A stretch of 30,132 nucleotides of DNA from CAYSEW01 sp964430245 (GTDB lineage: Bacteria > Bacteroidota > Bacteroidia > Flavobacteriales_D > Parvicellaceae), in contig CAYSEW010000032.1 in the NCBI GenBank assembly GCA_964430245.1, positions 1 through 30,132 on the forward strand, given 5' to 3'. A program made the position numbers and the translations under genes. The notes beneath the pieces are model-generated. The model was not told where the DNA came from. It did not search any database and saw only the letters and a program-made list of their open reading frames with translations. Of the stretch, positions 1-8,749 are shown piece after piece. The first letter of the stretch is position 1. Every line of letters starts with the position of its first letter.

Positions 1-2041
1 TAGTTAATTTAGCTTCTAATAATTCATCACCTTCTCTAATACTAATTGCATTAATTCCATTAGTTCTAGGTCTAGAATAGGACTCTAAACTTGTCTTTTT
101 AATAACACCTCTCTTTGTACACATTACAATGTAGTATCGATCTACTAATTCATCTAACTTTTCAGCTATTCCATTATCAACATCGTTTTGTGTAGCAGGT
201 CTTTTAAGATATTCTTCATTTTTAATATCCTTAACAACTACGTATGCTTTGACTTTGTCATCTTGCTCAATGTTGATTAGATTTTGAATGGCTCTTCCTT
301 TAGCTATTTTATTTCCTTCTGGAACCTCAAAAATCCTCATCCAAAAACATTTCCCTTTTTCTGTAAAGATCAATAACCAGTTGTGGTTAGTGGCAACAAA
401 TAATTCCTCAAGGAAATCTTTATCTCTTGTTGTTGATCCTTTAGACCCAACACCGCCTCTATTCTGAACCTTATATTCAGATAAATTGGTTCTTTTAATA
501 TAACCTGCATGAGAGATAGTAATTACTACTTCTTCATTAGGTATAAGGTCTTCAATACGCATTTCATTGGCTGAATATTCAATGATAGACCTTCTTTCAT
601 CCCCGTACTTTTCTTTAACTTCTATTAATTCATCTTTAATAATTTGCATCCTTTTATCCTCATTGTCAAGAATACCTTTTAATTCTTTAATCAATTCCAT
701 TAAACCATCATACTCTGCCCTTAGTTTATCTTGCTCAAGACCAGTTAGTTGTCTTAATCGCATTTCAACTATTGCCTTGGATTGAATCTCAGATAATTTG
801 AATCTTTTAATTAATTTCTCTCTTGCTTCATCTGGACTTTTAGATGCCCTAATTAATGCGATTACTTCATCAATATTATCTGAAGCAATGATCAATCCTT
901 CAAGGATATGTGCTCTTTCTTCTGCCTTTTTTAATTCATATTTAGTCCTTCTTACAACAACATCATGTCTATGATCTACAAAATTTGAGATCATATCTTT
1001 TAAGTTCAGCATCTCAGGCCTACCATTAACTAATGCAATGTTATTAACTGAAAATGAAGTTTGTAGAGCAGTATACTTATATAATTTATTTAATACAACA
1101 TTTGGTATTGCGTCTCTTTTAATTTCATAAACAACCCTCATTCCAGTCCTATCAGATTCATCTCTGATTTCTGATATCCCTTCAATTTTACCTTCATGTA
1201 CTAAAGAAGCTGTTTTTTCTATCATATCGGCTTTATTGACTTGATATGGAATCTCAGTAACAATAATTGCTTCTCTACCTTCCCTGATCTCTTCAATTGT
1301 AGCAGTTCCTCTCATAACGATTCTACCCCTACCTTCTTCAAAAGCATTTTTCACACCTTCATATCCATAAATTATCCCACCAGTTGGAAAATCAGGAGCT
1401 TTTATGTATTGCATCAAACCTTCAATATCAATCTCTCTATTATCGATATAAGCAATTGTCCCATCAATCACTTCAGATAGATTATGCGGGGCCATATTAG
1501 TAGCCATACCAACAGCAATTCCAGCAGCACCATTTACTAACAGGTTAGGAATTCTTGTGGGTAATACTGTTGGCTCACTTAATGAATCATCAAAATTGGC
1601 TGCAAAATCGACTGTATCTTTATCTAAATCAGAAAGTAATTCTTCAGCTGTTCTCTTTAACCTTGCTTCAGTATATCTCATAGCGGCAGGACTATCTCCA
1701 TCTACAGACCCAAAATTACCCTGACCATCAACTAGTGGATATCTTAATGACCATTCTTGTGCCATCCTAACCATGGTGTCATAAACAGAAGAATCTCCAT
1801 GTGGATGGTATTTACCTAATACATCACCAACTATTCTTGCAGATTTTCTATATGAACTATTAGCACGAACACCAAGCTCTAGCATACCATATAAAACTCT
1901 CCTATGAACAGGTTTTAAACCATCTCTCACATCAGGGAGAGCTCTAGAAACAATTACTGACATTGAATAATCAATGTAAGCTGTTTTCATTTCATCTTCT
2001 ATACTTACCGGGATAATTCTTTCACCTCTATCTTCAGCCAT
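1..2041 (-). CDS. gyrA: DNA gyrase subunit A, 3' end outside window
   Basis: Breakage-reunion subunit of DNA gyrase, which introduces negative supercoils together with GyrB. The reverse strand reads without a stop from an ATG (complement of 2039-2041) starting MAEDRGERIIPVSIEDEMK and continues through about 680 residues to the window edge, so the last part of the C-terminal DNA-wrapping domain is missing. The catalytic tyrosine lies in RYTEARL at residue 123 (E. coli Tyr122). The quinolone-determining region reads HPHGDSSVYDT, with Ser84 and Asp88 at the E. coli 83/87 positions, the usual sensitive configuration. The start of the beta-propeller domain is visible beyond about residue 500, with repeats such as GYIKRTNLSEY and GVIKKTSLESY. 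It is divergent from clpC. Identity is certain; I found no exact TAnnTTTG box for it. Confidence 0.97.
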   Translation of the reverse strand, partial: MAEDRGERIIPVSIEDEMKTAYIDYSMSVIVSRALPDVRDGLKPVHRRVLYGMLELGVRANSSYRKSARIVGDVLGKYHPHGDSSVYDTMVRMAQEWSLRYPLVDGQGNFGSVDGDSPAAMRYTEARLKRTAEELLSDLDKDTVDFAANFDDSLSEPTVLPTRIPNLLVNGAAGIAVGMATNMAPHNLSEVIDGTIAYIDNREIDIEGLMQYIKAPDFPTGGIIYGYEGVKNAFEEGRGRIVMRGTATIEEIREGREAIIVTEIPYQVNKADMIEKTASLVHEGKIEGISEIRDESDRTGMRVVYEIKRDAIPNVVLNKLYKYTALQTSFSVNNIALVNGRPEMLNLKDMISNFVDHRHDVVVRRTKYELKKAEERAHILEGLIIASDNIDEVIALIRASKSPDEAREKLIKRFKLSEIQSKAIVEMRLRQLTGLEQDKLRAEYDGLMELIKELKGILDNEDKRMQIIKDELIEVKEKYGDERRSIIEYSANEMRIEDLIPNEEVVITISHAGYIKRTNLSEYKVQNRGGVGSKGSTTRDKDFLEELFVATNHNWLLIFTEKGKCFWMRIFEVPEGNKIAKGRAIQNLINIEQDDKVKAYVVVKDIKNEEYLKRPATQNDVDNGIAEKLDELVDRYYIVMCTKRGVIKKTSLESYSRPRTNGINAISIREGDELLEAKLT

Positions 2042-2160
2042 AAATTAAAATTAAAATTCAATATTTTTAGTAAAAAAACCAAGAAAAAAAACAATATTTT
2101 TCAAGACCTCGAAAATACCAATTCTTTAGAGAATAAACACTACAAAAACACACCTATTTA

Positions 2161-2180
2161 TTCACAAATTTTTGTGTGAA
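2161..2180. promoter_or_regulatory. Inverted repeat in gyrA-clpC divergent region
   Basis: TTCACAAATTTTTGTGTGAA contains two nested symmetries: CACAAA-TT-TTTGTG (2163-2176, perfect) and TTCACA-N8-TGTGAA (2161-2180, perfect arms). It sits about 120 bases from both start codons in the spacer between the divergent gyrA and clpC genes, a position suited to an operator. No regulator can be named from sequence, and it does not resemble the CtsR or CIRCE heat-shock operators. Confidence 0.3.
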
Positions 2181-2185
2181 AAATG

Positions 2186-2207
2186 AATATTGTTAAGAAA
2201 CAATGTT
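2186..2207. repeat. Second inverted repeat upstream of clpC
   Basis: AATATTGTT-AAGA-AACAATGTT forms a 9-bp stem with one T/G position and a 4-base loop, followed by a short T run (2206-2210). It lies between the first inverted repeat and the putative clpC -7 element. It could be an operator or an upstream hairpin. It looks like a weak terminator, but no gene is transcribed into it in that direction. Confidence 0.25.
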
Positions 2208-2220
2208 TTTAGAAGTTGGA

Positions 2221-2228
2221 TATCTTTG
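2221..2228 (+). promoter_or_regulatory. Putative -7 element for clpC
   Basis: TATCTTTG matches the Bacteroidota -7 consensus TAnnTTTG exactly. The nearest upstream TTG (2190-2192) is 28 bases away, longer than the usual spacing of about 20, so the -33 element is doubtful. It would give a leader of roughly 45-50 bases before the clpC ATG, which has a purine-rich AGAGGG at 2265-2270. Confidence 0.4.
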
Positions 2229-2280
2229 AAATGTTAAGAATTTTGTAATTTTAACATAATAAAAAGAGGGTCATTATAAT

Positions 2281-4836
2281 ATGGATGCAAAATTTTCACC
2301 GAGAGTTAGAGATGTAATTAGTTTTAGTAGAGAAGAAGCTATGAGACTTGGTCATGAATATATAGGTGTTGAACACCTGCTGTTAGGAATTATTAGAGAA
2401 GGTGAAGGTATTGCTATTAAAATGATAGACAATGCTGGTGTCAACACTAAAGAGTTGAGGAAAAAAATTGAAGAAAAATTAGATCTTGGAACTTCATCTA
2501 GCATGGATGCAGGTAGTATACCCTTAATTAAACAAGCAGAGAAAGTTTTAAAGATCACCTATCTAGAAGCTAAACTTTTTAAAAGTAATATGATAGGGAC
2601 TGAACATTTATTATTATCAATATTAAAAGAAGAAAATAATTTGGCTGCAAAAATATTAAATGAGTTCAAAATTGATTATGAACTTATAAAGGACGAGTTA
2701 GAAAGTTTAATGGAGGAAGGATACAATGCTCCAAAAAGTGAGCTGCCTGGACCAACTGATGATGATGATCCTCCTTCTGGTAGTTTCTCCTCAGATTCAC
2801 CAAAAAAAATATCTGACTCTAAATCCAAAACACCTGTTCTAGATAATTTCGGTAGAGACCTTACTAAATTTGCTGAAGATGATAAATTAGACCCTATAGT
2901 TGGTCGAGATAAAGAAATTGAGAGAGTATCACAAATTCTTTCTAGAAGAAAAAAGAATAATCCAATATTAATTGGTGAACCAGGTGTTGGTAAATCTGCA
3001 ATTGCTGAAGGTCTTGCTTTAAGGATCGTTCAAAGAAAGGTTTCTAGAGTTCTTTTTAATAAAAGAATTGTTTCATTAGATCTTGCATCTTTAGTTGCTG
3101 GCACAAAATATAGAGGACAATTTGAGGAAAGGATGAAGGCTGTAATGAATGAATTAGAAAAGTCTCCAGATATTATATTATTTATTGATGAAATCCACAC
3201 AATAATTGGAGCAGGAGGTGCATCTGGTTCATTAGATGCTTCTAATATGTTCAAACCAGCATTAGCTAGAGGTGAAATTCAATGCATAGGTGCAACAACT
3301 CTCGATGAGTACAGGCAATATATTGAAAAGGATGGCGCATTGGAAAGACGTTTCCAAAAAGTGTTAATTGAACCCACTTCAATCGATGAAACTATTCAGA
3401 TACTAAATAATATAAAGGAAAAATACGAAGAGCACCATAATGTAACCTATACAGATGAAGCAATAGAGTCCTGTGTCCATTTAACTGCTCGATATATCAC
3501 TGATAGATATTTGCCAGACAAAGCAATTGATGCTCTTGATGAAGTAGGCTCTAGAGTTCATATTACTAATATTAATGTTCCTAAAAACATCATTGAAATA
3601 GAACAGAAAATCGAAGATGTTAAAGAGCAAAAAAATATAGTTGTAAGAAGTCAACAATATGAAGAAGCAGCAAGATTAAGGGACTCTGAAAGAAAATTGA
3701 ATGAAGAATTAGATAAAGCTAAAAAATTATGGGAAGAAGAAAGTAAAACTCATAGAGAGAAGGTCACTGAAGATAATGTAGCTGAAGTTGTATCTATGAT
3801 GACTGGTATTCCTGTACAGAAAGTTGCTGAAAAAGAAAGTGGAAGATTAATGAAAATGGGGGAATCCTTAGAAAGCACATTAATTGGACAAAATGAAGCT
3901 ATTGTAAAAGTCGTAAAAGCCATTCAAAGAAATAGAGCTGGTTTAAAAGACCCCAACAAACCTGTTGGTTCATTTATATTTCTTGGTCCTACAGGTGTCG
4001 GAAAAACTCAATTATGTAAGGTCTTAGCAAATTATTTATTCGATTCTGAAGATGCCTTAATTCGTATTGACATGAGTGAATACATGGAGAAATTTGCTGT
4101 ATCTAGATTAATAGGTGCACCTCCTGGATATGTAGGATATGAAGAAGGTGGCCAACTTACAGAAAAGGTAAGAAGAAAGCCCTACTCTATTGTTTTATTA
4201 GATGAAATAGAAAAAGCACATCCAGATGTATTTAATTTATTGTTACAAGCTTTAGATGATGGTAAATTGACTGATAGTTTAGGAAGAAATGTTGATTTTA
4301 GAAATACTATCATCATAATGACTTCTAATATTGGAGCTAGACAATTACAAGATTTTGGAACTGGAGTTGGTTTTGGAACACAAGCAAAAAGTGAAAAAGA
4401 AGATGAGCACCAAAAAGGTGTTATCGAAAATGCCCTCAAAAAGGCATTTGCTCCAGAATTTTTAAATAGAATAGATGATATAGTTGTTTTTAACACATTA
4501 GAGAAGGAAGACATTGTAAAAATCATTGAAATTGAATTAAAAAAATTATTTAAACGTATTCAAGATTTAGGTTACAATGTTGAAATTACAGATAATGCCA
4601 AAGAGTTAATTGCTGACAAGGGATTTGATCAAAAATTTGGAGCACGACCTTTAAATAGAGCAATACAAAAATTTATCGAAGATCCATTGGCTGAAGAGAT
4701 CATTAAAAACAGTGTTTCTAAAGATGATAATATCATTATTGCTTTAAATAAGTCTAATGATGATATAGAAATTAAAACAAAAAAGAAAAGAAAGCCTAAA
4801 AAGAAAGAAGAAGATGAATCTAAAGAAGATAAATAA
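2281..4836 (+). CDS. clpC: ATP-dependent Clp protease ATP-binding subunit ClpC
   Basis: Hsp100 double-AAA+ unfoldase that feeds proteins to ClpP in the cytosol. Residues 1-145 hold two Clp-N repeats (EYIGVEHLLL and MIGTEHLLL), followed by an acidic Ser/Pro-rich linker (about 150-190). The first AAA domain has Walker A GEPGVGKS at 232-239 and Walker B FIDE at 301-304. The middle region carries a UVR motif around 450-480 (QYEEAARLRDSE), as in ClpC and not ClpB. The second AAA domain has GPTGVGKT at 569-576 and Walker B LLDE near 639-642. A VGFG tract at 696-699 is in the place of the ClpP-docking loop, so a protease partner is expected. The tail after about 830 is Lys/Glu-rich. At 851 aa it is full length. 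It converges on the rhomboid gene with 6 bases between stop codons. Confidence 0.97.
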   Translation: MDAKFSPRVRDVISFSREEAMRLGHEYIGVEHLLLGIIREGEGIAIKMIDNAGVNTKELRKKIEEKLDLGTSSSMDAGSIPLIKQAEKVLKITYLEAKLFKSNMIGTEHLLLSILKEENNLAAKILNEFKIDYELIKDELESLMEEGYNAPKSELPGPTDDDDPPSGSFSSDSPKKISDSKSKTPVLDNFGRDLTKFAEDDKLDPIVGRDKEIERVSQILSRRKKNNPILIGEPGVGKSAIAEGLALRIVQRKVSRVLFNKRIVSLDLASLVAGTKYRGQFEERMKAVMNELEKSPDIILFIDEIHTIIGAGGASGSLDASNMFKPALARGEIQCIGATTLDEYRQYIEKDGALERRFQKVLIEPTSIDETIQILNNIKEKYEEHHNVTYTDEAIESCVHLTARYITDRYLPDKAIDALDEVGSRVHITNINVPKNIIEIEQKIEDVKEQKNIVVRSQQYEEAARLRDSERKLNEELDKAKKLWEEESKTHREKVTEDNVAEVVSMMTGIPVQKVAEKESGRLMKMGESLESTLIGQNEAIVKVVKAIQRNRAGLKDPNKPVGSFIFLGPTGVGKTQLCKVLANYLFDSEDALIRIDMSEYMEKFAVSRLIGAPPGYVGYEEGGQLTEKVRRKPYSIVLLDEIEKAHPDVFNLLLQALDDGKLTDSLGRNVDFRNTIIIMTSNIGARQLQDFGTGVGFGTQAKSEKEDEHQKGVIENALKKAFAPEFLNRIDDIVVFNTLEKEDIVKIIEIELKKLFKRIQDLGYNVEITDNAKELIADKGFDQKFGARPLNRAIQKFIEDPLAEEIIKNSVSKDDNIIIALNKSNDDIEIKTKKKRKPKKKEEDESKEDK

Positions 4837-4846
4837 ATTTATTTAT
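4829..4846. repeat. 18-bp perfect AT-only palindrome at clpC/rhomboid junction
   Basis: ATAAATAAATTTATTTAT is its own reverse complement and spans both convergent stop codons (clpC TAA at 4834-4836; rhomboid TAA read from 4843-4845). The stem contains no G or C, so a classical intrinsic terminator is unlikely. It may simply result from A/T-rich stop contexts meeting head on. Confidence 0.35.
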
Positions 4847-5502
4847 AAATCATTGTAAAATTCATTTTCAAAGTCAGGTGGTTCAATTCCCATCTCTTCC
4901 TCTATTTCCCAGCTTGTTTTTTGCCTCTTAAATGTTGCGCCTTCTTCTTTATAAAAGAAGGCCAATACTATACCAATAAGAGCACCCATAAAATGACTTT
5001 CAAAGCTAATACTCCAGTCATACGGAAATATTCCCCAGATCATACTTCCATATAAGAAGACAACAAATAATGCTATGGCCATTAACCTTACTTCTTTTCT
5101 AAATACACCACTAAAAAACAAATAAAATGCTAAGCTATATATGACTCCACTTATACCAATATGATAGGACTGTCTTGCCGCTAACCATACAAACAATCCA
5201 CCTATTAACCAGGAATAGATTAAAATTTGCCAGGCAATTCTTTTGTAAAAATAGAACAATGCCCATCCTAAGATCAATACAGGTAATGAATTATTAAATA
5301 TGTGTTTGAAATCACTATTATTATGGATAAAGGCTGAACAAATAACACCTTTTAATCCTTCAATTTTCCTAGGATATACCCCATAATATTTTAAATCAAG
5401 ATTATATTGTAATGCCAATAAATGAACCATCCACATAAATGCCACAATTAATAAAGGAATAGTAGCAGAAGAAAATATTGGTATTAATTCTTTGTTTTTC
5501 AA
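4843..5502 (-). CDS. Rhomboid family intramembrane serine protease
   Basis: Polytopic membrane protease that cleaves transmembrane segments within the bilayer; substrates cannot be inferred. The 219-aa protein has about six hydrophobic segments. The catalytic serine is Ser118 in GISG (116-119) and the catalytic histidine is His170 in SHFMGALIG. The oxyanion/loop region reads HNNSDFKHIFNNSLP (60-74), typical of the family. The start must be TTG at 5502: the codon before it is the TAA ending the DjlA-like gene, in the same frame, and the first membrane segment begins right after residue 7. An AAGAAAGAGG-like purine tract lies about 10 bases before the TTG, inside the upstream gene. The pair is presumably co-transcribed and translationally coupled. 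The C-terminal 35 residues are charged and cytosolic. Confidence 0.9.
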   Translation of the reverse strand: MKNKELIPIFSSATIPLLIVAFMWMVHLLALQYNLDLKYYGVYPRKIEGLKGVICSAFIHNNSDFKHIFNNSLPVLILGWALFYFYKRIAWQILIYSWLIGGLFVWLAARQSYHIGISGVIYSLAFYLFFSGVFRKEVRLMAIALFVVFLYGSMIWGIFPYDWSISFESHFMGALIGIVLAFFYKEEGATFKRQKTSWEIEEEMGIEPPDFENEFYNDL

Positions 5503-6267
5503 TTATTTAAAGCCTCTTTCTTTCTTAATAACTTCATAGGCGTCCTGAATTTTTTGAAACTTCTCTTTTGCTGCTTTTTGATACTCCTCTCCCAACTGAT
5601 TAACTTTATCAGGATGATGTTTGATAGCCATTTTTCTATATGCTTTTTTGATTTCAGCAATATCTGCATTGGCATCTAGTCCTAAGACTTTATATGCATT
5701 GGCTGCATCTTTATAGAACATGGATTTAAGCTGATCAAATTCACTACTTGGAACACCAAGATATGAAGCTATTCTGGCAATGATCTTTGCCTCTGGTTCA
5801 GAAACATGTCCATCAGCCTTAGCAATACCAAATAAATATTGAATCAATAAAGACCTTTGCTGAATAGGCATTACCCCAGCTATTGATTTGCAAACTTGTT
5901 GAAGATTAAAATCTTTTTGCAATACATCTCTAAATTGTTTTATATATTGCTTTGAAAGATGAGGGGGAAATTGTTGACTAAAAAATTGTTTAACATACTC
6001 AAGTTCCGCTTTTAATACTTTACCATCTGCTTTCATTACAGCACCTGACAACACCAATAAAGCAGTAGCAAAATCATTTTGACTTATTCTTTGTGTATAA
6101 TATCCTTGATCATGACTATGAGATCCTCTAAAAGCACCACCACTTGTTGAAGTAATTACTTTCATGTTGTCAAAAGCAGTTCCAATTAAATAACCAAGAA
6201 AAGCTCCAAAGAACTTCTTTGTTATAAAAAAACCAATAATTGCTCCAACTATACCTCCTATTCTCAT
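5503..6267 (-). CDS. djlA: DjlA-like protein: TerB domain plus C-terminal J domain
   Basis: Membrane-anchored DnaJ-type cochaperone that would recruit and stimulate DnaK at the membrane. Residues 1-30 are a glycine-rich hydrophobic segment like the DjlA membrane anchor. Residues about 60-175 form a TerB-like helical domain with the paired acidic motifs KADGKVLKAE and KADGHVSEPE. Residues 190-254 are the J domain with HPD at 218-220. Length (254 aa) fits the family. It lies directly upstream of the rhomboid gene in the same frame with only one TAA between them. A TATATTTG element ends five bases before the ATG, so its mRNA may have almost no leader. The J domain is clear; the use of the name djlA rests on architecture. 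Confidence 0.88.
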   Translation of the reverse strand: MRIGGIVGAIIGFFITKKFFGAFLGYLIGTAFDNMKVITSTSGGAFRGSHSHDQGYYTQRISQNDFATALLVLSGAVMKADGKVLKAELEYVKQFFSQQFPPHLSKQYIKQFRDVLQKDFNLQQVCKSIAGVMPIQQRSLLIQYLFGIAKADGHVSEPEAKIIARIASYLGVPSSEFDQLKSMFYKDAANAYKVLGLDANADIAEIKKAYRKMAIKHHPDKVNQLGEEYQKAAKEKFQKIQDAYEVIKKERGFK

Positions 6268-6272
6268 GTTTT

Positions 6273-6280
6273 CAAATATA
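6273..6280 (-). promoter_or_regulatory. Putative -7 element for djlA-rhomboid operon
   Basis: The reverse strand reads TATATTTG, an exact TAnnTTTG match, followed by AAAAC and then the ATG of the DjlA-like gene. There is no clear TTG at the expected -33 position. Transcription would begin at or next to the start codon. Confidence 0.45.
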
Positions 6281-6340
6281 CATTTTCATTAACTATGTAT
6301 CAGAATTTATTTCATTATTATTTATAAATTAGTATGGTAG

Positions 6341-6757
6341 ATGTTAAGTCCATTTAAAATAAATTTTCCAGCTATTAAAACTGGCAGCACTTATACTTTT
6401 CAAACTCTTAATGGCATTGATTATGAAGTTAGATTTGCTCGAAAAAAAAACAATCTTCTTCATGCCACCATTGCATTTGGTGTATTAAACGATGAATACG
6501 ATGGAGAAGAATATGTGCTAACTAACAAAGGAGAAGCATACAAAGTCATGTCTACAATCGTTACCATTTTTAATAAATACAAAAAAGAACATCCAAATAT
6601 CAATACTTACGAATTTGTTGGCGAACCCACTGCAAGTGAAGATGCTGAGTTTCCAAAAAAACGCCTAACTCTTTACAAAAGGTATCTTCCTTATATATTT
6701 GACAATTCCTGGAAACTTAAGATCTCAGGTAATCGTGTAATATTATCAAAAAAATAA
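6341..6757 (+). CDS. Conserved-looking hypothetical protein, 138 aa
   Basis: I do not recognise a named family. The protein has no signal peptide or membrane segment and is rich in Lys, Tyr and Phe, with predicted mixed alpha/beta character. Visible landmarks are an N-terminal strand-rich half (TYTFQTLNGIDYEVRF), an aliphatic helix with YKVMSTIVTIF near residues 67-77, and a basic C terminus (KKRLTLYKRYLPYIF). The pattern of an N-terminal YEVRF-like strand, a central VMSTIV helix and RLxLYxRY resembles small proteins of unknown function found in phages and bacteria, but this is impression only. It is divergent from djlA and its stop codon directly abuts that of htpG on the other strand. The clean start, length and codon usage like its neighbours argue that it is a real gene. 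Confidence 0.75.
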   Translation: MLSPFKINFPAIKTGSTYTFQTLNGIDYEVRFARKKNNLLHATIAFGVLNDEYDGEEYVLTNKGEAYKVMSTIVTIFNKYKKEHPNINTYEFVGEPTASEDAEFPKKRLTLYKRYLPYIFDNSWKLKISGNRVILSKK

Positions 6758-8644
6758 TTAATCGATCAGTTCAAAACTTCTGTTGACAAAATCTGTTAAT
6801 TCTTTACCTTTTAATAACCCTTGAGATAACAAAGCTAAATCATAAGCTTGTTTAGCTAATTTACCCTGATCTTTCTTCTTAGATTTTAAAATCTTTCCTA
6901 TAAAAGAATGATTAGAATTAATTACCAAATTATACATTTCAGGCATATTGCCCATCATTTGCATACCACCTCCACCAAGGGCTTGCTGTTCTTTCATTCT
7001 TCTCATGAATTCACTTTGGGTAATAATTACTGGCTTTTCAGTTTCATTTAAACTTTCTACCTGAACAACAAATTTTTCTTTTTCAGCAATCTCCTCAAAG
7101 ATTGGCTTTACTTTTTCTTCTTCTTCCTTAGATAATTTAGAAGGAATCTCTTCATCTTTTGAGATTATATTATCTATAGTATCTGCATCAACTCTTGCAA
7201 AAGAAACTTCAAGGTCCTGCTCTGCTTTAGTAATAAAATGACTGCTTAATGGTCCATCTAATATTAATACATCATAACCTTTTTCTTTTGCATTTGCTAT
7301 TAGTGAATGATGTTCTTCAGCATCATGTGTATACAAATAAACCAGTCTTTTATTTTTATCTGTTTGTACAGCTTCTACTTTTTTCTTGTATTCATCAAAA
7401 GTAAAATACTCATTATCTGTATTCTTCAATAAAGAAAAATCCTTTGCTTTTTCATTGAATTTAGTATCAGACAACATACCGTATTGAATGAAGATCTGTA
7501 TGTCATCCCATTTTTTCTGGAAATCTTCTCGATCATTTTTAAACATACCAGCTAGCTTATCTGCTACTTTTTTAGTAATGTGATTAGAAATCTTTTTTAC
7601 ATTACTGTCACTTTGAAGATAAGACCTCGAGACATTCAAAGGAATATCAGGTGAATCTATTACCCCATGTAATAAAGTTAAAAATTCAGGAACTATATTT
7701 TCTACAGAATCAGTAATGAAAACCTGATTAGAATATAATTGAATTTTGTTTTTTTGTACTTCAACCTGATTCTTTAATCTTGGGAAATATAGAATTCCAG
7801 TTAAGTTAAATGGGTAATCTACATTTAAATGAATATTAAATAAGGGCTCTTCTGTCATTGGATAAAGCTCGTGGTAAAAGCTTTTATAATCCTCATCTTT
7901 AAGATCTACAGGCTTTTTAATCCATGCAGGCGATGTATTATTGATAATATTAGCTACATCTATAGATTCTTTTTTAACATTACCATCCTCATCTTTTTCA
8001 CCTTTTGGATGATCTATCCATTCTTTCTTAGTACCAAATTCAACTTCAATAGGTAAAAACTTACAATATTTATTAAGTACTTGCTCTATTCTGTTTTCTT
8101 CAAGATATTCTTTAGAATCTTCAGCTATGAATAACACAATATCTGTACCTCTTTCTTTCTTTTTAATCTCTTTGATCTCATATTCAGGATTTCCTTTAGA
8201 TTCCCATTGAACAGGTTTGCTTCCCTTTTTAAAAGATTTGGTTTGAATCTGAACTTTATCAGAAACCATGAATGACGAATAAAATCCAAGTCCAAAATGA
8301 CCAATAATAGATTTTGGATCTTTATTTTTATATTTTTCCAAAAACTCCTCTGCTCCTGAAAAAGCCACCTCATTAATGTATTTATTTACATCTTCTTCAG
8401 ACATTCCAATACCATTATCTCGAATAGTAAGTGTTCCTGCCTTTTTGTCTAAGATCACTTTTACTTTTAATTCACCAATATTACCTTTTACTTCACCAGC
8501 AGATGAAAGTGTAAGTAATTTTTGTGAAGCATCTACTGCGTTAGACACTAACTCTCTAACAAAAATTTCTGTATCTGAATACAAAAACTTTTTAATGATC
8601 GGAAAAATATTTTCCGTCTGTACATTGATTGTTCCTTTTTGCAT
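6758..8644 (-). CDS. htpG: Molecular chaperone HtpG (Hsp90)
   Basis: ATP-dependent cytosolic Hsp90 homodimer. I choose the ATG at 8644, giving MQKGTINVQTENIFP, the conserved Bacteroidota N terminus; a longer reading from 8671 adds nine non-conserved residues. With this start the protein is 628 aa. The GHKL ATPase domain shows the N-box ELVSNAVDA with Glu31 and Asn35, DNGIGM at 76-81, and the lid/G2 region GHFGLGFYSSFMV near 119-131. The middle-domain region YFPRLKNQVEVQKNKIQLY and the catalytic-loop SRSYLQ are present, followed by a C-terminal dimerisation domain. Compared with E. coli HtpG there are insertions between the N and middle domains (around DHPKGEKDEDG), as is usual in this phylum. 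No exact promoter box is visible. The gene ends tail to tail with the 138-aa gene with no spacer. Confidence 0.97.
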   Translation of the reverse strand: MQKGTINVQTENIFPIIKKFLYSDTEIFVRELVSNAVDASQKLLTLSSAGEVKGNIGELKVKVILDKKAGTLTIRDNGIGMSEEDVNKYINEVAFSGAEEFLEKYKNKDPKSIIGHFGLGFYSSFMVSDKVQIQTKSFKKGSKPVQWESKGNPEYEIKEIKKKERGTDIVLFIAEDSKEYLEENRIEQVLNKYCKFLPIEVEFGTKKEWIDHPKGEKDEDGNVKKESIDVANIINNTSPAWIKKPVDLKDEDYKSFYHELYPMTEEPLFNIHLNVDYPFNLTGILYFPRLKNQVEVQKNKIQLYSNQVFITDSVENIVPEFLTLLHGVIDSPDIPLNVSRSYLQSDSNVKKISNHITKKVADKLAGMFKNDREDFQKKWDDIQIFIQYGMLSDTKFNEKAKDFSLLKNTDNEYFTFDEYKKKVEAVQTDKNKRLVYLYTHDAEEHHSLIANAKEKGYDVLILDGPLSSHFITKAEQDLEVSFARVDADTIDNIISKDEEIPSKLSKEEEEKVKPIFEEIAEKEKFVVQVESLNETEKPVIITQSEFMRRMKEQQALGGGGMQMMGNMPEMYNLVINSNHSFIGKILKSKKKDQGKLAKQAYDLALLSQGLLKGKELTDFVNRSFELID

Positions 8645-8749
8645 GATAAAAATTAATTCTTTAATCTGCAATTGTCAAAGGATATGCCATAATCAGTTTA
8701 ATGACATAATGTCGTAATCAAAGAAATGTTAACAGACAAAAAGTAAATA

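Noticed and set aside
567..785. Rightward open frame of 72 aa within gyrA
   Set aside because: It lies antisense to the gyrA coding sequence, has an unlikely Ser/Ile-rich composition and no promoter or homologue-like motif; shadow frame.
4182..4526. Leftward open frame of 114 aa inside clpC
   Set aside because: Entirely antisense to the conserved second AAA domain of ClpC; codon pattern fits the clpC frame, so it is a shadow.
8125..8373. Open frame of 82 aa inside htpG, same strand but another frame
   Set aside because: Overlaps the ATPase domain of HtpG and has no signal of its own; shadow.
8703..8713. GACATAATGTC palindrome upstream of htpG
   Set aside because: Short (five-base arms), single occurrence and no matching second copy or known heat-shock operator; probably chance in AT-rich DNA.
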